In this document: positions 1 to 5,444 of the stretch, piece by piece
Layout: the number at the start of each line of letters is the position of its first letter
Position numbering within the stretch: the stretch's first letter is position 1
Assembly (NCBI GenBank): GCA_023265535.1
Contig: JAHFTI010000049.1
Span: forward strand, 1-13,619
Length of the DNA stretch: 13,619 nucleotides
Direction of reading: 5' to 3'
Source of the DNA: Opitutaceae bacterium
Lineage (GTDB): Bacteria > Verrucomicrobiota > Verrucomicrobiia > Opitutales > Opitutaceae
The notes under the pieces: model-generated
What the model saw: only the letters and a program-made list of their open reading frames with translations
Databases searched by the model: none
What the model was told of the DNA's origin: nothing
Program-made: the position numbers and the translations under genes

Positions 1-747
1 CTCAATCGTGATGGGAGCAAAAACGGGAGTGGCGTCGGGCGTGCGAAACCGGGGTCTCCACGCCTTTGCGCCTTTTCGGCCTGGGATGTCCTCCGTCGCA
101 CGAAACCCATATTTGGTCCTGACGACAGGGAGGACATGAAGGTCCGAAGCCCGCACCCGGGCCCCCCTGAGATGCGCAACAATCGCCTGGGCGAGCTTCC
201 TGTCCTTGATAAGGCAGCCGTCCGAGACATGTGCATGGCAATAGACATTGCAGGCCACGTCGTAGACCACGCACCAACCCCGAAGCAGCAAGGACACGAC
301 AACATAGTGGACGGGATCCTGATGCTCGTGCAGGAGGCGTTTCAGGCGTGCGGCCTCCTTCGCGGACATCCTGGCCACTGCCTGGTGCTGCCTCTGTTCA
401 TCAGCGACGAGCGCGACTGCCTTTTCTCCACGGCCGCAACGTATCAAGTCGACGAGGGACTTTCCCGAATGGATGGGGGCGACAAACTGCGAGAGCACGA
501 AGAGCCCGTCGGAAGAACGAAGCAGCCGGAGGATCTCCACGATGGTTGGCAGCACGTTCATTTGCTCATCGAATTGCCAACGGGGGTAATGCCGGCCACC
601 CAAGCGATCCTGCCAGCAAACAATGCTGAAGCCCCTCCTGGCCTTCACGAGGCGCCCACGCGTCCAACCATGAGGAAACAATTCACGCTCATGCCATGAA
701 CCGCCGCCTGCGAGAACGATGTTCGGGGATTTCTCCGGGCTGCCCAT
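1..747 (-). CDS. Antitoxin-like (DUF2384-like) protein, 3' end outside window
   Basis: The frame is open on the minus strand from the ATG at 747-745 to the window edge (249 codons, no stop). The closest upstream in-frame stop is at 810-808, and no other start codon lies between it and this ATG. Residues about 45-125 follow the pattern of the toxin-binding domain of Xre/MbcA/ParS-type antitoxins: a 'RHYPRWQFD' strand, then 'VLPTIVEILRLL', an aromatic-containing stretch, and 'GKSLVDLIRCGRGEKAVAL' before a helix. No helix-turn-helix is evident ahead of it. Residues 145-209 are unrecognised and contain Cys159, Cys166, Cys170, His171, His173 and Cys178, spaced like a possible metal site. The tail beyond residue 210 is basic and low in order. 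Base composition looks less GC-rich than in the neighbours, which may indicate an accessory gene. It starts 69 bp after the AraC gene on the same strand, so co-transcription is possible. The domain call rests on pattern resemblance only. Confidence 0.6.
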   Translation of the reverse strand, partial: MGSPEKSPNIVLAGGGSWHERELFPHGWTRGRLVKARRGFSIVCWQDRLGGRHYPRWQFDEQMNVLPTIVEILRLLRSSDGLFVLSQFVAPIHSGKSLVDLIRCGRGEKAVALVADEQRQHQAVARMSAKEAARLKRLLHEHQDPVHYVVVSLLLRGWCVVYDVACNVYCHAHVSDGCLIKDRKLAQAIVAHLRGARVRASDLHVLPVVRTKYGFRATEDIPGRKGAKAWRPRFRTPDATPVFAPITIE

Positions 748-816
748 GCACGCATTCCACTGCCTGGGCGGCCGTCCGTCAAGATGCGCGCCAGCCCAAT
801 GCCAGCTTCAGCGGCC

Positions 817-1761
817 TCACTCCACCCTGACGCGGCTCGTGGACCGCAGCTGCTGCGGCGTCACCCCGTAGATTGCCTTGAAGCTGCGGTTGAACTGCGA
901 AAGTGACTGAAAGCCGGCGGCGAAGGCGATGTCCACGATACGTTGCCCGGTGCTGAGCAGCTTGCCCCGCGCATGTTCGGCACGCAGACGCGCCACATAT
1001 TCCCGGAAACGCAGTCCGGTGGAATGGTGGAAGAGACGGCACAGGTGCTCCGGGCTCACGCGAAGCCGGCGCGCCACCTGGGCGAGGGTGAGCTTCTGGG
1101 TGAAGCTGCGCTTCACAAGTGTGCAGGCGCGCGAGACCAGGGCGGGAAGCTTCTCCTCGGGGGTCGCAAGGTTGTCCGTGATGGAAAGCACCAGGTGACT
1201 TGCGGCGAGACCGAGGAGACGGCACAGGGCGTCGACACGTTCGCCTGGAAGCAAGGCGGTGTCGGCGCACAGGGCCTCCAGCTCGGCACGCGGACAGTCG
1301 AGTTGGAGACGGGCGAGCAGGTGCCTCAGGCGGTTGATCTCAAGGGGGCCCGGCCTCGCGCTGAAAAAGCCGTTGAACAGCAGGAAACCAAAGGTCTGTC
1401 CGCCTGCCCGCAGGGGAACCGCCACCTCGAGCAGTCCCGCATCGCAGTTCACACTCGCGGCATGCTCCTGGGCCTGCTCCAGCAGCTTGTGGACCGTGCG
1501 GGTGCACATGCGCTGGCCTGCCGCGGAACCGTGGACATGGGCGCAGAGGCGCCCGCACGGGGGTGCATCATCACGATGCCCCAGGGGCCCCACAAACTCC
1601 ACGCGCACGCCCGTCCCCTTGTGGAAATCATCCAGGAAACTGCGCATCTCGGGCAGGCGGCGGATGCGCTCGGCCAGGGTTTGTCGGATGATGAGCGGCA
1701 TGGGTAAACGGCACGCGCACCCTCGCCCGGCGCGCGCAAGGCGGCAAGCATTACTTGGCAT
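817..1761 (-). CDS. AraC-family transcriptional regulator with PocR-type sensor domain
   Basis: This is a cytoplasmic one-component regulator, 314 residues from the ATG at 1761. Residues about 27-160 match the PocR sensory-domain layout: a helix 'LAERIRRLPEMRSFLDDF', a 'GVRVEFVGPLG' strand, Cys69, Cys73 and Cys86, and 'EVAVPLRAGGQTFGFLLFNG'. Residues about 205-310 are a canonical AraC DNA-binding domain with two helix-turn-helices, at 224-249 ('LAQVARRLRVSPEHLCRLF') and 275-299 ('VDIAFAAGFQSLSQFNRSF'). The start is uncertain. The ATG at 1701 gives a 294-residue protein beginning MPLIIRQTL, which loses only an Arg/Cys-rich N-terminus outside the domain and may be the true start. Neither start has a Shine-Dalgarno sequence, and the 1761 start lies inside a 14-bp palindrome better explained as an operator. 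The gene diverges from the DUF4914-type gene, so that gene and its own promoter are the obvious candidate targets. The ligand is unknown. Confidence 0.9.
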   Translation of the reverse strand: MPSNACRLARAGRGCACRLPMPLIIRQTLAERIRRLPEMRSFLDDFHKGTGVRVEFVGPLGHRDDAPPCGRLCAHVHGSAAGQRMCTRTVHKLLEQAQEHAASVNCDAGLLEVAVPLRAGGQTFGFLLFNGFFSARPGPLEINRLRHLLARLQLDCPRAELEALCADTALLPGERVDALCRLLGLAASHLVLSITDNLATPEEKLPALVSRACTLVKRSFTQKLTLAQVARRLRVSPEHLCRLFHHSTGLRFREYVARLRAEHARGKLLSTGQRIVDIAFAAGFQSLSQFNRSFKAIYGVTPQQLRSTSRVRVE

Positions 1762-1771
1762 CAATTGATGC
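1758..1771. promoter_or_regulatory. 14-bp perfect palindrome, candidate operator
   Basis: GCATCAATTGATGC is a perfect palindrome in the region between the divergent AraC-type and DUF4914-type genes, 111 bp before the start of the latter. It overlaps the upstream candidate start codon of the regulator (1761), so it makes more sense as a protein-binding site if that gene starts at 1701. A looser inverted repeat, TTGGCG at 1786-1791 and CGCCAA at 1806-1811, follows, and CGCCAA recurs at 1845-1850. Binding by the adjacent regulator is inference. Confidence 0.35.
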
Positions 1772-1871
1772 GCAGGTGAGCTCAGTTGGCGCGGAGCAGC
1801 ACGCCCGCCAATGCGCTATGTTCGCCTCGCCTAGCACCACGGAACGCCAACACCACAGCTCCTCCACCACT

Positions 1872-1878
1872 CCCCTCC
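1872..1878 (+). promoter_or_regulatory. CCCCTCC pre-start motif of the DUF4914-type gene
   Basis: CCCCTCC ends 4 nt before the ATG at 1883, inside a purine-poor leader (1859-1882) with no GGAG-like sequence. The same heptamer occurs 3 nt before the ATGs of purE and of the TonB-dependent receptor. Its role in translation is inferred only from this recurrence. Confidence 0.3.
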
Positions 1879-1882
1879 TCCC

Positions 1883-3814
1883 ATGACCCAAGACACCTCC
1901 ACCACGAATCCCGGCCGCAGCCATGTCGCCGGCCTTTCCTACGCCCTGCCTGAGGCAGCCGCCCGGGTGCTGCGCTCGGCCCCCTCCTTCCGTGTGGCCA
2001 GCAGCGCCCAGGAACTCGTGGAGCTCGCCGTCAAGGACGCCTCGCCGGAAGGCTGGCATGAGTGCGCCTACCAGGTGCCCGGAAAGGGCCGCGTGCTCGA
2101 GGCGCGCGTCTGCCGCGTCAAGAACGGCATCGCCGCCAACTATCCGGAGGCCTACATGCGCCGCCGCGATCCCGACTGCCTCGTCATCGGCGACGATCGC
2201 CCCACCGACAAGCCGACCTACAAGGCGCTCCACGGGGAGGCGTTCGAGGGCCTGCGCCAGCAAAGCCTCGACTGGCTCGCCACACAGAAACTCGCCGTCT
2301 TTCCCTTCTACGCAGGCATGCAGGGCAAGGGCCTCCACGCCCTGGTCATCGCCCCCGAAAACGCGGGCTTTTTCGCCCTCGGACTCGCCCTGCTCCAGGG
2401 AATCATCCCGGCCGACGAGGTGCCCGCCGACTTCGAGCCCAAGGCCGTGATCTACGTGGCCCCGCCCTTCCGCCACACCCACTTTTCCGGCAAGCAGATC
2501 GTCATCCACAACCGCCTCGACGACTGCCACGAGCTCTTCAGCTACAACCTCTATCCCGGCCCCAGCGCCAAGAAGGGCATCTACGGCGTGCTGCTCAACC
2601 TCGGCGAGCAGGAAGGCTGGATCACCATGCACTGCTCCACCGTCCAGGTGGTCACGCCCTACGACAACAGGCTCGTGATCTCCCACGAGGGCGCAAGCGG
2701 CGGCGGCAAGAGCGAGATGCTCGAGCACCCGCACCGCCAGCGTGACGGCTCCCTCCTGCTCGGGAAAAACCTGGTAACGGGCGATGAGCGCACGCTCACC
2801 CTGCCACGCTCCTGCGACCTGCGTCCCGTGACCGACGACATGGCGCTCTGCCACCCGTCCCTCGCCAAGGGTCGTGGAAAACTGAGCCTCATGGATGCCG
2901 AGAACGCCTGGTTCATGCGCGTGAACCACATCACACGCTACGGCACCGATCCGCACCTCGAGGAGCTGACCATCAGCGGCGAAGGCCCCATGCTCTTCCT
3001 CAACATCGAGGCACACCCGGGTGCCACCGCCCTGATCTGGGAGCACATCATGGACGCGCCCGGGAAACCCTGCCCCAACCCGCGCGTCGTCATTCCCCGC
3101 TCCACGGTCCCCCATGTGCTCAAGGGAGCCGTCGACGTCGACATCCGCAGCTTCGGCGTCCGCTGCCCGCCCTGCACCCGCGAGAAGCCCACCTACGGCA
3201 TCGTCGGCATGTTCCACCTTCTGCCGCCGGCACTGGCCTGGCTGTGGCGCCTGGTGGCCCCGCGCGGCCATGCCAATCCCAGCATCGTGCAAAGCGAGGG
3301 AATGGCCTCCGAGGGCGTGGGCTCCTACTGGCCCTTCGCCACGGGCCGCAAGGTCGACCAGGCCAACCTGCTCCTGCGCCAGATCCTTGAGACGCCCGAG
3401 GTCCGCTACCTCCTCATTCCCAACCAGCACGTCGGTGCCTGGGAAGTCAGCTTCATGCCGCAATGGATTTCCCGCGAATACCTCGCCCGCCGCGGCGGTG
3501 CGCGTTTCCACAGGGGCCAGCTCAAGGCCTCCCGCTGCCCCCTCCTCGGCTTCACTCCCGGCACGATCCAGGTCGAAGGCCGGCAGATCGGCGCGTGGTT
3601 CTTCGAGGTGGACCAGCAGCCGGAGGTCGGAAGCGCCGCCTATGACCACGGTGCCGAGGAACTGCATGCCTTCTTCTGTCGCGAGCTCCAGGACTTCCTC
3701 GTGCCCGACCTCGACCCGCTCGGCCGCCGCATCATCGAGTGCTGCCTGTCCGCAGGCACCCTCTCCGACTACGAGCAGCTCATCCCCCACAGCACCCTCG
3801 TCGACGAGGAGTGA
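1883..3814 (+). CDS. DUF4914 family protein, PEP carboxykinase-like P-loop protein
   Basis: I recognise this 643-residue protein as a member of the uncharacterised family DUF4914. It is soluble, with no signal peptide or membrane segment. Its order of motifs parallels ATP-dependent PEP carboxykinase: a basic 'MRRRDPDCLVIGDD' at 92-105 where that enzyme has its GRSPKDK substrate loop; 'AKKGIYGVLLN' (229-239) like the MKKG segment with the metal-binding Lys; 'MHCS' (249-252) like the metal-binding His; the P-loop 'GASGGGKS' (270-277) like GLSGTGKT; 'TDDM' (317-320) like the IGDDE kinase-2 site; 'NPRVVIP' (399-405) like NTRVxYP; and 'FGVRCPPCTR' (424-433) like FGVLPPVSR. A nucleotide-dependent phosphotransfer or carboxykinase-type reaction is therefore plausible, but the substrate is unknown. 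The start has no Shine-Dalgarno sequence; CCCCTCC lies 4 nt before the ATG. purE follows after 40 bp, which suggests an operon. Confidence 0.9.
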   Translation: MTQDTSTTNPGRSHVAGLSYALPEAAARVLRSAPSFRVASSAQELVELAVKDASPEGWHECAYQVPGKGRVLEARVCRVKNGIAANYPEAYMRRRDPDCLVIGDDRPTDKPTYKALHGEAFEGLRQQSLDWLATQKLAVFPFYAGMQGKGLHALVIAPENAGFFALGLALLQGIIPADEVPADFEPKAVIYVAPPFRHTHFSGKQIVIHNRLDDCHELFSYNLYPGPSAKKGIYGVLLNLGEQEGWITMHCSTVQVVTPYDNRLVISHEGASGGGKSEMLEHPHRQRDGSLLLGKNLVTGDERTLTLPRSCDLRPVTDDMALCHPSLAKGRGKLSLMDAENAWFMRVNHITRYGTDPHLEELTISGEGPMLFLNIEAHPGATALIWEHIMDAPGKPCPNPRVVIPRSTVPHVLKGAVDVDIRSFGVRCPPCTREKPTYGIVGMFHLLPPALAWLWRLVAPRGHANPSIVQSEGMASEGVGSYWPFATGRKVDQANLLLRQILETPEVRYLLIPNQHVGAWEVSFMPQWISREYLARRGGARFHRGQLKASRCPLLGFTPGTIQVEGRQIGAWFFEVDQQPEVGSAAYDHGAEELHAFFCRELQDFLVPDLDPLGRRIIECCLSAGTLSDYEQLIPHSTLVDEE

Positions 3815-3844
3815 ACTCCCTTCCCAAACACCACCCAACAGCCC

Positions 3845-3851
3845 CCCCTCC
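3845..3851 (+). promoter_or_regulatory. CCCCTCC pre-start motif of purE
   Basis: CCCCTCC followed by CTC and then the ATG at 3855; the 40-bp gap after the upstream gene contains no Shine-Dalgarno sequence. It is the second of three identical heptamers at almost the same distance from a start codon in this window. Confidence 0.3.
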
Positions 3852-3854
3852 CTC

Positions 3855-4376
3855 ATGTCCTCCACACGCACCACCGTCACCTTCCGCGCCATGGGCAAGG
3901 CCCGCATCGGCATCGTAATGGGCAGCGCCTCCGACTGGCCCGTCATGGAAGCCTGCGCCGCCACCCTCGACGAGTTCGGCATCGTGACCGACCGCCGCGT
4001 CCTCAGCGCACACCGCACCCCTGACGCCGCCATGGAATGGGGTCGCAATGCCGCCGACTCCGGACTCCAGGTCATCATCGCGGCAGCCGGAGGCGCCGCG
4101 CACCTGGCGGGCGTCATGGCTGCCGTCACGCCCCTGCCGGTGCTCGGCGTCCCCATGGAATCCGCCTCGCTCAAGGGCATGGATTCCCTGCTCTCCATGG
4201 TCCAGATGCCCGCCGGAATCCCGGTGGCCACCTTTGCCATCGGCAAGCCGGGCGCCGTCAATGCGGCCCTCTTCGCAGTGGCCCTCCTGGCCCTCAGCGA
4301 CAAGCGCCTCGCCGAGGCCCTCGCCGAGTACAGGCGTGCACAGACCCTGAAGGTGATGAACACGATCCTGCAATGA
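3855..4376 (+). CDS. purE: N5-carboxyaminoimidazole ribonucleotide mutase PurE
   Basis: PurE (class I) converts N5-CAIR to CAIR in de novo purine synthesis, in the cytoplasm, as an octamer in known family members. The 173-residue protein has the family signatures in order: 'GSASDWPVM' (23-31) for the nucleotide phosphate loop; 'SAHRTP' (51-56) with the catalytic-region His53; 'AAAGGAAHLAG' (76-86) with His83; and 'GVPMESASLKGMDSLLSMVQMP' spanning 98-119, close to the E. coli pattern and characteristic of class I. The length is normal. The frame is open far upstream, but it overlaps the DUF4914-type gene there; the ATG at 3855 is the first start after that gene's stop, and the ATG at 3891 (MGKARIGI) would also give a complete domain. 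The usual partner purK, which makes N5-CAIR, is not in the window. Confidence 0.95.
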   Translation: MSSTRTTVTFRAMGKARIGIVMGSASDWPVMEACAATLDEFGIVTDRRVLSAHRTPDAAMEWGRNAADSGLQVIIAAAGGAAHLAGVMAAVTPLPVLGVPMESASLKGMDSLLSMVQMPAGIPVATFAIGKPGAVNAALFAVALLALSDKRLAEALAEYRRAQTLKVMNTILQ

Positions 4377-4726
4377 ACCGGGGCTGAGGATCACGGCCAC
4401 CCACCAGGTGCTCCCGGCCATGGGCCCGCCACGCAGGGCAGGCCCATGGCGCGTGTAATTAAATTGTGGATACAAAGCACGGGGGCCTTTCATCCCCGGG
4501 ACGGACGACGCCTGGGATGCCGCCAGCAAGGTCATGAGGACAGTTCCGGGACACCGCCCCTCGTTCGCGCCACGATGAAACGCCACAAGCCGGTGAATCA
4601 CGTTGCCTTATGAATGCGGTCACCCCCACCCCGAAGCGCTGACTAGAACTTGCCCGACAGGCGGCAAGGCACTAACCTGACTGGCCCTCTGGGCGCGCCA
4701 GTTAACCCTCAACAAAGACAAGTGCC
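4377..4726. other. 350-bp intergenic spacer
   Basis: I see no convincing gene here. The stretch holds the hairpin downstream of purE (4418-4451), a short AT-richer patch (about 4457-4476), a 6-bp inverted repeat CTTGCC/GGCAAG at 4649-4654 and 4663-4668, and the leader of the next gene. TTGCCC (4650-4655) and TAACCT (4673-4678), 17 bp apart, form a weak sigma-70-like promoter candidate for the gene at 4727. The long minus-strand frame across it has no recognisable protein features. Confidence 0.5.
4418..4451 (+). terminator. Hairpin after purE, probable terminator
   Basis: The perfect 10-bp arms GCCATGGGCC (4418-4427) and GGCCCATGGC (4442-4451) enclose a 14-nt loop, 42 bp after the purE stop. 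There is no uninterrupted T-tract on either side; the 3' flank is GCGTGTAATTAAATTG. It could act as a weak intrinsic terminator or as an mRNA 3'-end stabiliser for the DUF4914-purE transcript. Confidence 0.5.
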
Positions 4727-5329
4727 ATGCCTCAAAATCTATTCGTAGTGGGAGATGTCGTTGACCTGGGTGATGTGTTGGAAAAACGCGGAGGCGCGGG
4801 AGGAGGCCTGCCCCCGGGCCTCGTCTCCATCGGAGCCCAGGCGCGTTCCGTCGTCCGCGTGAGTTCGCCCGCCCGGACCCAACTCACCTGGCTGCCCTAT
4901 GTGCCGGGCTACACGAACGTGGTGAAATCCAACGGGCTGAACGTGCTGAGCGGCCCCTTCACCGGCTGCTACATGATCAAGTTCATGCTGCGCGGCGAGG
5001 CCTACACGGGACACGTGGCAACGCCCGAGGCGAAGACTTCGTGGAACCAGTTTGCACAGGGCCTCACGAACAATGACATCGTGCGCGGCTTCAAGCCGGC
5101 CAACCACCTCATGGGAGCCAACACCACACCGGTGATATCCAACGATCGCCGCAACGGTGACAGCGCCTTGCGGATTTTCGGCCTGATCACCAGCACCAGC
5201 GAACTCTACACGATCGTGGGCTTCTCTCAGATCATGAACGGCATCCAAATGCCCACCGTTCACCGCATCGCCTACATCTCGCAGAAGGTCGCCCCGCTGG
5301 CACCCCCGCAGCTGCGAAACCTGGTGTGA
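4727..5329 (+). CDS. Hypothetical protein, 200 residues, unknown family
   Basis: I do not recognise this protein. It begins with a hydrophobic-acidic 'NLFVVGDVVDLGDVLEKR' segment, then a Gly-rich linker (21-31), and a compact region from about 40 to 185 dominated by predicted beta structure: 'GPFTGCYMIKFMLRGEAYTG' (76-95), 'HVATPEAKTSWNQFAQG' (96-112), 'RIFGLITSTSELYTIVGFSQ' (149-168) and 'VHRIAYISQKV' (178-188). The tail is Pro-rich. There is no signal peptide, membrane helix or obvious catalytic motif, so a cytoplasmic or non-classically exported protein is likely. The ATG at 4727 is the first in the frame and has only a weak purine stretch (AAAGACAAG) before it. It stands alone, flanked by a spacer on the left and a convergent gene on the right. 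Its codon choice matches its neighbours and the frame is intact, so I consider it real. Confidence 0.75.
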   Translation: MPQNLFVVGDVVDLGDVLEKRGGAGGGLPPGLVSIGAQARSVVRVSSPARTQLTWLPYVPGYTNVVKSNGLNVLSGPFTGCYMIKFMLRGEAYTGHVATPEAKTSWNQFAQGLTNNDIVRGFKPANHLMGANTTPVISNDRRNGDSALRIFGLITSTSELYTIVGFSQIMNGIQMPTVHRIAYISQKVAPLAPPQLRNLV

Positions 5330-5396
5330 GGCCCGATGGGGGCACCACAGGGCCCGACCCCTCGAGGCCCGCCCCCCCCCCGACACTGTTCGGCCG

Positions 5397-5421
5397 GCCT
5401 CGGCGTGACGCACGCCGAGGC
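5397..5421. terminator. Bidirectional hairpin between convergent genes
   Basis: The perfect 11-bp arms GCCTCGGCGTG (5397-5407) and CACGCCGAGGC (5411-5421) enclose a 3-nt loop, midway between the stops of the hypothetical gene (5329) and the GH3 gene (5445). A second, smaller hairpin, CGGGG (5425-5429) with CCCCG (5436-5440), lies between it and the GH3 stop. No T-tract follows on either strand, but the position and stability suit a shared transcription end. Confidence 0.55.
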
Positions 5422-5444
5422 GCCCGGGGTGCATGCCCCGCACC

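Noticed and set aside
136..699. 187-codon open frame on the plus strand
   Set aside because: It is the codon-aligned antisense of the edge gene. The minus-strand translation has a domain-like pattern and no stop over 249 codons, whereas this one has none.
3114..3854. Upstream extension of the purE frame
   Set aside because: It overlaps the DUF4914-type gene out of frame with an Arg/Ser/Pro-rich translation; PurE homology begins only after 3855.
1751..4363. 870-codon open frame on the minus strand
   Set aside because: It lies opposite the DUF4914-type gene and purE, reading Ala/Gly/Val/Glu-rich low-complexity protein without any domain. It is open because GC-rich third positions leave few stops in the antisense frame.
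5354..5380. C-rich run near 5370 as a possible repeat or recombination site
   Set aside because: It is a simple homopolymer-like tract in a GC-rich intergenic stretch with no second copy.
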